The translations under genes and the position numbers were made by a program. Under the pieces are notes generated by a model that made no database searches, was not told the origin of the DNA, and was given only the letters and a program-made list of their open reading frames with translations. This document shows positions 11,895-21,923 of a DNA stretch of 64,000 nt, piece after piece. The DNA comes from Protoeuglena noctilucae (lineage: Eukaryota; Chlorophyta; Pedinophyceae; Marsupiomonadales; Marsupiomonadaceae): NCBI GenBank assembly GCA_958009085.1, contig OY253688.1, positions 654,598 to 718,597 of the forward strand, given 5' to 3'. Each line of letters opens with the position of its first letter. Positions within the stretch are counted from its first letter, which is position 1.

Positions 11895-14519
11895 ATGAGC
11901 GCGGCGGGCTTCTGCATGGATCGGTTTCGCAAGGTGTCAAGGCTCGGCTCTGGGGTCGGCGGGACGGTCTTCCTGGCCATGGACGCCGTATCCAGGCAGC
12001 AAGTCGCCCTCAAGGTTAGGCGCGCGAGAGAGTTCCCCGGGCACCCACGCCGATTCCGCGCGGGACGGCGGACAGGCCGTGTTTGCCGCGCGGTCGGTTC
12101 GAGGGCCAGCCGACTGTAATGCTTGCCGCGCGGTCGGCATGAGCTTAGGGTCTGTCGTCTCCTCGCCCATCCTCAGGTGTACAAGAAGAAGGACCTGTCG
12201 CCACCATTGATCCAATCGGTCCGCTCGGAGGTCCGCATTCACGCGCGCCTGCGTCACCCGCACATCGTGCCCTTTTACGCCGCTTTCGAAGACGAGACGC
12301 ACGTATGCGTCGTGACCAAAGCCGCCCAGGACTACGATCTCTTCCAGCGCATGTCTGATATCCGGCGCGACGAGAGGACCGTCGTGAAGCACGTCGTGGG
12401 CCCACTCCTATCCGCGCTATCGACTATGCATCTCGCAGGCATCATCCACCGGGACGTCAAGCCTGAGAACGTGCTGCTACAGGCAAGCACGTTTTCTGCC
12501 TGCACATTGTCATGCCTCCCTCGCTCCAAGTTGCACGCCCTCGGCCCATCAGCGGCTGATGGCTGCCGTCTTAGTGGGCCAGCAGGTGGGTATGTAGTAT
12601 CTAGACTAAGGTCATACCCCTGTGGGGATGCCCACATGCCAGAGCGACATGCCTGCCTGTCAGCCACGCACGCACTCCTGTGCCTGACATCTGAGCGCCT
12701 CACACCTTTACCCTAACCTCCAGGGCTCCCACGTGCTCCTGGCCGACTTCGGGTTCGCCCTCGCGGGCCGCGAGCGCGCCCTGACCCTCCTGGGCACCCT
12801 GTCCTTCATGGCACCTGAGCTGATGGTGCACGTCGACCGCGACTCGGGGCACGCCACGCTGCGGTCCGAGGTGCCCCGCGATCGGCGCGCGCCGTACGGG
12901 GAGGAAGTGGACGTGTGGGCCCTGGGCGTGCTGACGTTCGAGTGCCTCTTGGGGCGGCTCCCCTTCGCGGGGTCGTCGTACCGCCAGGTACTCGACTCTA
13001 TCTCCGGCGACCCCATCCGGCTCGACGGGCAGCTCAGGTAAGAGATGAGAGAGGAGGTGCGAGCTAAGCGCGTTGAGAGGTACATGCACAGCTTCAGGGG
13101 CAACAGCTGCCTTTGTATCACACTGATAGTGTGGTATGTGCCTCGTGTCACAACTCCGACACGCGCCTCGGGACTCAGCGACCGGGTGCTGCTCTCTCCG
13201 CACCCACGAGGCGATCGACTTCCTTCGGCAGTGCTTCACATTCAACGCTAGCGACAGACCCCACGCGACGGAGCTGTTCGCGCACCCGTGGGTGAGAAAC
13301 ATTGCTGATGCAACGTTGATGACCATACCATTAAAATACCCTCTTGCATTCTCGCTAGGGCGCGTGCCAAATGTGCATCACAGCTGCGATTGCCATTAAC
13401 CCGTGACCCGCGTCTTTGACTTGACTTTCGCAGATCACCAATCACATCCCCGCCAGTGTGTGGGCCTACCTCCACCCCACCAAATGGGCGCCCATTTTCG
13501 TCGCCGACGACAAGGGCAGGCCGTCGGGTGAGCATGGGCGGGACAGGATCGAACGAGGGTGGCAGCGGCACCCCACGCGCTACCTTCACCTCTACCCCGC
13601 CACAGCGCTCGCTCCCCCATCCCCCACACCCCCGCAGCTGCCCTATCCACTTCAACACCCTCGCCATCGCTCTCCCATCCCCCACGCCTCCGCAGCTGCG
13701 CTCTCCACCGACACCACCCTCACCACCGCGCCCGTGTCGCCATGCCCCGGTCGTGTGCCCTCTCGCCTTCACATGGTCGTCACCGGGTCCCCCAACCACT
13801 CCGCCCCCGGCCCCGGCGCCGACGATACCAACGTCCCTTCGCGTCCTTTCCCCGTCGCCAGCCACTCCCTGCAACTCTTCCCTATCAGCCACGACCCCTC
13901 TTCGTACGACGCACAGGCGCAGCCCTCCCCTACCACCGCCGCCGACCCTTCGCGGCCCTTTCTTCCCAACAAAGACGCCCCGTCTCCCCGCGTGAGAGTT
14001 TCCGCGGCGCACCGGCGCTGGGCCGGGCGCGGGGTGGCGGTGGTGCCCGCGCCGCGACTCCATGACGAGGCGGGCGTCGCACCGGCGCAAGAGGGGCGCA
14101 TCCACGGGGCCAGGGGAGCCCAGGCCGCATGCGGACTCGACGGCGGAGTGGCGTCGGCTCGGCGCAGCGGGGCGGTGCCCTCTGCCTGCAACAGCGCGCA
14201 CTCGGTGGGAGTGGGGGCGCTTGCGGCATTGGCGGCGCAGCCCGCGACGTCGCTGGCCGGGAAGCCCTCGGTCGGCGAGGCAATCAGCGGATTGACGATT
14301 CCGTGGGGAGCGCGGTCGACGCGGGGACGCGGGCTGCCGGTCACGGCGTCCGCGCCGTCGCTGGCCGGGGACGGGAGCGGCAAGTGGGCGCGGTATCAAT
14401 CCCGCACGCGCCGCACGGCGTCCGGCGAGGAAGAGGAGGAGGAGGGATCGACCGTGCGCAGCGTCGCGGAGAGCGTGAAGGCGAGGGCGCGAGGCCGCAC
14501 TCCGCTGCCCACTCCGTGA
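11895..14519 (+). CDS. Ser/Thr protein kinase, tandem copy 2 (about 637 aa)
   Basis: Exons 11895-12014, 12177-12482, 12724-13037, 13204-13291 and 13434-14519. Kinase signatures are complete: RLGSGVGGTV, QVALK, HRDVKPEN, ADFGFALA, GTLSFMAPE and EVDVWALGVLTFE. The 306-nt second exon corresponds exactly to two exons (143+163) of copy 1. Intron 2 has a GC donor (caggcaagc at 12483). The exon at 13204 is fixed by homology and by its conserved 88-nt length, but the preceding dinucleotide is AC, not AG. The last exon is one long open frame into a Pro/Ser/Ala-rich tail; a GT donor at 13528 could instead start another intron, so the tail is uncertain. The start ATG aligns with copy 1. Confidence 0.75.
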
Positions 14520-14955
14520 CGGCCACGCGACGCTGCCCGTCCTCGCCCCGCTCGCAGGCCGCGGCCCGAAGAGTGCTTTTCTGCGGGGCCCTTTGACGTA
14601 GCGAAATCCTTTCCTTTTAACTTTTTTCCTTCTGCGCGCACGGGCGGGCTTCCCTTTGCCCCCCGACCCTTAGCGCATTGCGCCGGTCCTTTTCAGCATC
14701 GCTTTGAGCTTCGACATCCTTGTTAGATTTGAGTCGGCAAGCGCGCAGCTGTGCGACGGCTCGTAGCCGCTGCTGTTTTTGGCACGCCTTCCTTCTTCAT
14801 CCCTCCCCTCCAATACAATGCCTTGCTCTGCCCTCGTCTGTGTGAATGTGGCGCCAGCACTCCACGACGCAGCGTCATTCATCCGCGCGCTGTGGCATAT
14901 CCAAAACGTGTGGCCAGGACAGCTGCTGCCGCTGACATGAGGTTATTCCCTGCCA
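14520..14955. other. short intergenic region between kinases 2 and 3
   Basis: About 436 nt including the 3' flank of kinase 2 and the promoter of kinase 3. A T-rich patch lies at 14600-14630. No gene is seen. Confidence 0.35.
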
Positions 14956-17900
14956 ATGGAGTTTAGGGCCCTGCGAGCACTCTCTGCGTGCAATTCACGC
15001 TTGGGGGGGTTCCAGCAGTTGCTGCGCGAGCAGCGAGGGGAAGCGCGTGGTCCTGAGCTTGAGGGAGCGAGCGAGATGAACGCTCTTCTGGAGGCTCCGG
15101 AGCTCCCGGGGGACCCCATCCGGCTGCCGTTCTTCTCCTCCGCATGTCCGCCCGAGTTCGTCGCGCCGCTATCGCAGCGGCGCTTTCTGCGGCTCCAGCA
15201 GATCGGGGCAGGGATGATGAGCACGGTGCACCTGGCCGTCGACACCATGACGAAGAGCAAGGTGGCTCTGAAGGTGAAAACGTTTGGGGCGAAGACGCGG
15301 CGGCGCTGGGCGCGCGGGCGAGCGACGCCCGTAACGCCCTGCCGGCCTAATGCTGCCTCAATGTGCCTCCGTGCGCCGTTTGACCCTCGAAGCACGCCTC
15401 TACCGCTGCCGCTGCAGATGTATCTTCTCAGCTCTCTCTCGCCGGCTTTGCTCAAATCCGTAAAAGCCGAGGTGGCAATACAAGTGAGTGACGTCGTCAT
15501 GGGTCGTCCCAGCGTCGCAGCTACCCCGCAGCCACGGATGGGCGTTTCACGCGCTGCTCCGCTTTTCTACCACCCCAGGGCCGTCTCCGCCACCCCCACA
15601 TCTTGCCGCTCTGGGCGGCCTTTGAGGATGGCAAGCACCTCTGCATCGTGTCCAAGTGAGAGAGCGGCGGCAGGCGGGCTATGGGGGCGGAGAGAGCGCG
15701 CAACGGATGTATATAATCGATCTCGATGGCCTGATGCGGGTCTCCCGTGAAACCCGGCTCCTTCGCCAAACTCCCGTCCGGCTGCGCAACGTCGTTGCTT
15801 TTCGCGCCTCGCAGGTACGCGGAGGGGACGGACCTCTTCCGCCGGCGCTCGGCTGTCCGTAGGGATGAACCCGCGGTGGTCAAGCACATCGTCGGGCCCC
15901 TTCTCTCGGCGATCTCGTCCATGCATTTGGCCGGCATCGTGCACCGGGACATAAAGCCCGAGAACGTCCTCCTCGAGGCGAGCCGCGCCCTCTCCGCGAT
16001 GCGTAGCGCCCGCGCCGCGCCGCGCCTCTACCCTGTGCCGCGCGTCGCGGCTTCTCGCCTAACGCCCGCTCGCCGCCTCGCCCACGCTATCGCTCCCCAT
16101 TTCCCGCCCCCCCCGCGCCCGCGCCGCCCCATCACCACCGAAACTTTCCATAATATGAACCATTTCATCTTAATCCTTCCATTTCCAGGGTTCCCACGCC
16201 TTCCTGAGCGACTTCGGCTTCTCCGTGAGCCTGCGCCACCAGCGCCCCGTGACCCGATTAGGCACCCTCGTGTTCATGGCGCCAGAAATACTCGTGGCTT
16301 ATCCGGACGGGGAGGGCAAAGATTCCGGGGCGGGCGTGATGCGGAGGGACGCCAAGAGGGACGCCAGGGCGCCTTATGACGAGGGGGTGAGATGGGTGGG
16401 ATGGAATGGGGGTTTGTGAATGGAGTTGATATATGTGTGGTAATGTCACACGGCACTGTTTGTGCATATATGAGACGCGAGGGCGCCGAACGACGAGGGG
16501 GTGAGGGGATATGAGATGTGTGGGGTGGGGCATGCGGGATGGGAGATGGGGGATGGGGATGCAAACAAGTGCACAGTGAGCGACAGTGGAGTAGACGAGC
16601 ACATGCAGAATGGGCCTGCGCTGCCCCTCCCATCTCTCAAATCTCTCACTACCTCCCCCCCCCGCTGTGTTGTGTGCGCATGTGGGTGTGTTTGTTCTGC
16701 CCTCTCCCATCTCTCAAATCTCTCACCACCTCACCCCCCCTGCTGTGTTATGTTCCTCTGCAGGTGGATGTGTGGGCGCTGGGTGTGCTGACCGTGGAGT
16801 GTTTGACGGGCCATGCGCCATTCCATGGGGAGTCGGATGAAGACGTGCTGAGGAGCATCGAGGGGGGGTGGGAGATGGGGGGTTCGGTCAGGTGATGAAT
16901 GGGGTGGATGAGAGAGTGGTGATGATAGGGGCTGTGGTGAGGCAGTGGTTGACAGCGACGGCGTGTTGGCCCACTCTACTGACACCATCGTCGTGCCTTG
17001 GCCTGTGCTGACAACACCCCCCTTTCTCCCCCCCCCCCAGCCCCAACGCGGCTGACTTCGTGCGCAAGTGCCTGACCGTCGACGCCAGAAACAGGCCCGA
17101 CGCCCTGGACCTGTACCGGCACCCGTGGGTGAGTGAGGGGAGAGGAGAGGTGTTTGAAACGCCGTGTGTGTCGTGTCACAAGCCATGGCTCATTGGCAGT
17201 GTGTGCGTGTGTATGCCCGGCAAGCTATGTGCATACTCCCTCACCCCCAGATCCGCGGCAACATGCCCGCCAAGCTCTACGCACACTCACTCCCCCACTC
17301 ACCCCCTCACCCCCTCACTCCCTCTCTCACTCACCCCCTCACTTCTCTCTCTCCTCTGCAGATCCGCGGCAACATGCCCGCCAAGCTCTACGGCTACCTG
17401 GACCCCACGCGGTGGATGCAGGGGGCGGCAGACCCCACGCCCATGACGGTGAGCAGTGTGTGGGGTGATGATGTAGGGAATTTGTGACGGAGTGGTGCTG
17501 TCATGCTGAGCGGTGTCTACACCCTCACTCCCACCCCCACTGCCACCCTCACCCCCACCCTCCCCCTCCCCCCCGCAGTCCCCCTCCCCCACCTCCTCCA
17601 ACCACACCACCCCCACCTTCCCTCGTCCCGACTCGTTCGCCATCGCCGCCCTCCCCACCTCCCCCCTCCCCTCCCTCCACCCCCTCGCCGCCGCACTCCG
17701 CGTCGCGCCATCCCCCGCAAGCAGCACGGTGGTCAGTGCTCACAGCGCCGCCCCCCGCCGGCCCCGCATCTTCTCGACACGCCAGTCGCGCCACCCCGGC
17801 AACCCCGGCACCCCCACCCGCGCCTCCGCTGCGCTCCGGGACCCCTCGCTGGGCCTCTCGGCGCACTCCGCTACCCTCTCTGCCACCGCCGCGACCGGCA

Positions 17901-18415
17901 GCCTCGCTCCCCGCACCGATGACGAGCGAGACACCTTTGCCGCCAGAATGCGCGCGCAAGGGAGGGTCGGGGTGCCGGACAGTGCGCGCGTGCGCGAGGC
18001 GGGGGGCAAGTCCCGGAGCTTCGCGAGGGGTCTGGGGGAGGAGGGGGCGTGGGGGGCGTACGATGAGGGGAGGACTGGGCACAATCCGATGGGAGTGGCT
18101 CCGATGTGGGCTGGGGAGGATACGATCGGGGATGGCTATGGGGCGGTGGCGATAACCGGGGGCAAGGGCAAGCGGATGTCGCGGTGGCTGGTGAGTGGGG
18201 GGGGTTGGTGGGGTGGGCGATGGGGCAGTGTGCCCCCATCGCAGACGCACGCTGTCGTGCCTGTCAGCACGCCATGGTTATCACAATCACATAGTACTGA
18301 GTACTATGTGACACAGATATATTATGAGTCTTGTCTTATTCGCCTTATCTGCTTTCTTTCCTCGCAGGACGCCCTGCTCTGCCTCGGGGGCGCCCACCAG
18401 GGCCGGTGCCTCTGA
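14956..18415 (+). CDS. Ser/Thr protein kinase, tandem copy 3 (594 aa)
   Basis: Ten exons: 14956-15273, 15418-15483, 15579-15655, 15815-15977, 16189-16386, 16764-16891, 17041-17128, 17362-17448, 17579-18190 and 18368-18415. They sum to 1785 nt. The N-terminus is about 65 residues longer than in copies 1 and 2. Kinase motifs are intact: QIGAGMMSTV, KVALK (about 106), HRDIKPEN, SDFGFSV, GTLVFMAPE and GVDVWALGVL. Exons 2-4 (66+77+163 = 306 nt) equal the single 306-nt exon of copy 2. The 88-nt exon is conserved in all three copies. Intron 4 has a GC donor (15978). Two introns carry exon-edge echoes. The tail is low-complexity and ends LGGAHQGRCL. Confidence 0.8.
16474..16505 (+). repeat. intronic echo of kinase 3 exon 5 end
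   Basis: It repeats 16360-16391, including the gacgagggg|gtgag splice junction, with a few substitutions. It lies about 115 nt downstream inside the intron. Confidence 0.7.
17248..17280 (+). repeat. perfect intronic echo of kinase 3 exon 8 start
   Basis: The acceptor cag plus 30 nt (17251-17280) are identical to the true exon start at 17362-17391. After that the copy turns into intron-type C-rich sequence. It offers a decoy 3' splice site 111 nt upstream of the real one. Confidence 0.85.
18288..18310. repeat. perfect 23-nt palindrome in last intron of kinase 3
   Basis: Two 11-nt arms, cacatagtact and agtactatgtg, flank a single g. It lies in the intron between exons 9 and 10. No known binding site is assigned. 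Confidence 0.6.
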
Positions 18416-20511
18416 CACGGTCACTCTGGCATCGCCGGGTGCCAGACGCCGGTGTCGGTGACGGTGCCGGCGCCCCGCGTCGACCCCAGATCGGCCGTCC
18501 GCCCCCTCCGGCCCCCCGCCACCTCCTGTCAGTCTCAGTTCGCTCATGCCACGAGCTAGAGTGGCCTGTCCGCCAATCTCACCATCCGTGCCACGCAGCA
18601 GCAGGGGGGAGGCGCGCCGCTCATCTGTCGCGGCTGCCCCCCGCCCGTCACCCGCGCTGCCAGCATCGGCCCGCGTTTTGTCGTACATCCCGCACCGCTC
18701 ACTCCCCCAGCGTGCGGCGTGGTGTTTTATACCTGAGTGGTGTTCACACTCAAACTCGTATGACATGTACATCTAACTTGTATATCACTCACAGTGGGGC
18801 AAGCATGGGCAAGCACGGCGCCCTGGCCTCACCGACTCAGCGCCCCTTACGATAATGGGGCTGACAGACTGGCTCGGCTATCTCTAGGATGACGTAAACT
18901 CATAGCCCCACTCGCGTAATCCCGGTTTCCATAATCCTAGTTTCTCCCTTTTCCCGCCCCCGACCCCGATTACCGCGCTATTGCACCCGCTGCCACGCGG
19001 CTGCATCACGCACCATCCCCCTCCTCGCCCCGTCCCCATCCCCGCCAGCTCCGCACAGCAAGTGTGGTGCGGCACATTCCCCTCAGAGTGGCTTTGCTCC
19101 CCGGCAGCGGTCCGAGCAGCCCCGCTGTTTCATCGCCCATCCCCGTCTCCCGCCCCCAGTCCCTCCAGTGCTGTGGATGGGCCAGCCCCAGTTAACCAAG
19201 GCGGTATGACCCCCTACGTCACCCCTGGCTGGGTTCTGACATCCCCAACACGCTTGTCCTCCCAATAGCCGTTTTCGCGCTACCTCTGTTTCCGTGCGTT
19301 CTGTTTTCGCGTTACCCCCGCGTTATCACCATTGCATGTGTCCCCTTCGTGTCCTCGACGCGCCCCAATCCCCGCGCTCGCACACGCACACTCACCGCCC
19401 CCCTTCCCCCGCTGTCGTTGATTGTCGGCGACGGGAGGCCCCTCGACACCCGCAGCGGCCGCCGCGCCGCGTCGTTTCTGGCAGCGTTTGGCTTCGGCCG
19501 AATGCCCCACCTCAGTGGCCCTGCTATGACGGGAAGGGTAAGCGACTACCCTACCCGTGCACGCCACCTCACAGAGACGACGCGGCTGCCGCCGCCTCAG
19601 CCCCAGCGCTGCCCCAAGCGCTGACGAGGGTCCTCTTTCGATCCGATCAATCGCACAGCTTTTCTCTCTTTTACCGCGATCGACGCACGCTTTGCCTTTT
19701 TCACGCGTGCCGCGCGCGAGGCCGTGGCCAGAGACGCCGGCCCGCGAGCGCCTGCGCGCCCGTACCCCCTCCCCCGGGGCGCAGCACAAAGCACGTACCG
19801 CGAAGCACGTCCTGCGCATGAACTTACCCCAACCCCTCCCTGCCCCTCCCTTTGCGCGGACTGCCCCCTTTCCCCTTCCCTGCCCCATCCCTGCCCCTCC
19901 CCTGCCCTTGCTGCGCGTGTTACATCGCGCACTGTACCACCTCCCCCAGACTCCGCCCTGTGCCGGCTCCTCTGTAACATCCGCCCTCATCTGTGCATAT
20001 GACTGCGGGTGTTTTCTGGCGCCCGCCGTCGCTGTGCCAGCCGGGGTGTTTCGTGAGCCTGCACCGCACGCGCGCCTTCCCATGTGCTGCCTGGCGCAGC
20101 GTATTTGAATATCCCAATATCCCCAATATCCATTACCTGTTTCAGTGAACCCATGTGGTTACACGCCAAGCCAAGCCAACAGTCAAAGAAACAGCCATGG
20201 ATGCACAACCGGGCGCAGCGGCAGGCACGATCACACGCACGGAGTGTACTGAGAGTGCGCGAGCCTTTTGCAGCAGGCTGGGCAGCGCTGAGCGCAACGT
20301 GGTCGAACCAACTCCCCTCCCTACCTGGCACCCCTCCCCACCTGGCATTTTCCTATGGCTGACTGACTGACTGACTGGCAGTTGCTGTCGCCAGCGTGAT
20401 GGCCCAGCTTCTGACTTGTGTGGCCGCCAGAGGCAGTCAGGCGTACCTATCAAGGGCAGGGTAGCCCCGCTTGACAGAAGCATGAGATAGAAGCATCCAC
20501 ATATATATGCC
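18416..20511. other. 2.1-kb intergenic region, no gene seen
   Basis: Low-complexity C-rich and T-rich stretches, with GC-driven open frames on both strands and none showing motifs. A tatata tract immediately precedes the ATG of the next gene at 20512. A (gact)n run sits at 20359-20377. Confidence 0.35.
20359..20377. repeat. short (gact)n simple repeat
   Basis: About five tandem gact units upstream of the ankyrin gene. Confidence 0.8.
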
Positions 20512-21557
20512 ATGGGCTGCGCGGCGAGCAAGACCGTAGGGGACCTTGTGCGCGACGCAGCGCGCCGGGATGACCTGGAAGAGCTAAAGGAGCTGCTGCA
20601 GAGCCACGAGGGCAAAGACGCGGAGAGCTTGCGCGACGTAATCAACAGCACAGACAGCCGGGTGAGGCATACCCTAAGTGCCCTCGCCTGCGGCCCGATG
20701 CAGCCGCTTATTGCCGTGTGTTGGCGCATGCTGAGCTAAGCATCATCATAAGTGCCATCGCCACCTGGCGCGCATCCCCGCAGGGCCGCACGGCGCTGAT
20801 GCTTGCGGCGAAGCGAGGGCACGCGGAAGTTGGCGGGCTCCTTTTGCAGCGCGGCGCCGATCCGAACATCGCAACGTATTCCCTCCGCGCGCCTCTCCAC
20901 GTCGCCGCTTACCGCAACGACCCGGCCTTTCTGCACATCCTGATGGCGCATGGGGCACGCCTGGGCCTGGAAAACGGGGGCGGGCAGGCGGCGCTGGACG
21001 TCGCGCTCGATATAAGCAATCACGATTTCGTCAAGGAGTGTTTTTCTTACTGCGCGTTCGCGGGAGAGATGCTGGTCGAGCCCCCGCGCGGCCGTTTCGT
21101 CGCGCGCTATGTGGTTTTGCAGGAACACAAGCGGCCCGGGGCTTTGCAGGGCCCGCGCCGGTGGCTGGAGATGACCGTGATCACGGACGCGAGCTCCACG
21201 AGCATCGCCGCCCGCGCAAAAATCTACAGCGCCGGCTCCAGCACCATCGTGAGCCAGCCCGGGAGCGACGGCCCCGCGCTGCAAATCACGGTCGGCGAAG
21301 AGGTGACTGATTGTGGCCCGGGCCGATTGCAGCATTCAGCGTTGGGAGATCAGGCTGGCGTTCAAACCCCGCCGGCTGCCGCTGTGCTTCCAATGTGTTT
21401 CTGATTGCAATCCTGCCAGTACGAGCCTTCGACTGCGGTGTCACCGCAGGACGCCGAGGGCTTCAAGGTCCACCGTTCTGGCTCCGGGGCCCAGGAGCAG
21501 CGTCACATCCTCGTGATGAGTGCCGACCGGGGGGAGGGTGGGGCGATACGCAACTGA
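20512..21557 (+). CDS. ankyrin-repeat protein with putative myristoyl/palmitoyl N-terminus (258 aa)
   Basis: Three exons: 20512-20661, 20784-21302 and 21450-21557 (777 nt, in frame, GT-AG). The protein begins MGCAASK, a strong match to N-terminal glycine myristoylation with an adjacent Cys for palmitoylation, so membrane anchoring is likely (inferred). At least two to three ankyrin repeats follow, with TALMLAAKRGHAEV, APLHVAAYRND and ALDVALDISN. The C-terminal ~110 residues are a mixed beta-rich segment (RYVVLQEHKR...RWLEMTVI) that could be a PH-like fold, but I cannot establish that. The start is supported by the MGC motif and an ATATATAT tract just upstream. Confidence 0.7.
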
Positions 21558-21923
21558 TGGAGATCCTGCAACGGTGGGAACCTTGATTCCAGCCCTCGGT
21601 AATGAAGACCCTCAGGATCCTATTCCCAATATCCCCATTCATGGCCTGTCAGGTCCCAGTGATCTCACTAGTGAACTTACTAGCAGTGTGTCTCGTCTGT
21701 CCTCTGTAAACATTCTGTAGTCACAAGCCAAGCCAACGTTCATAGAACTAGCAACGCTTAACACACCGCCATTGCTGTAGTTACTAACACACGCCAGCTG
21801 CGTCGCTCGTTAATCTTTCTCTCCTCGTCGACCCACCCTCGCTTTCAAACAAAAGCCCGATGCTACAAAGTACAAAAGCACAAGTCACCGATTCCAGACA
21901 ACACAGCACATCGCTGCACGTAA

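Noticed and set aside
13528-13637. Additional intron in kinase 2 last exon
   Set aside because: GT and AG sites exist, but the unspliced frame is open to the end and no homology decides; left as one exon with a note.
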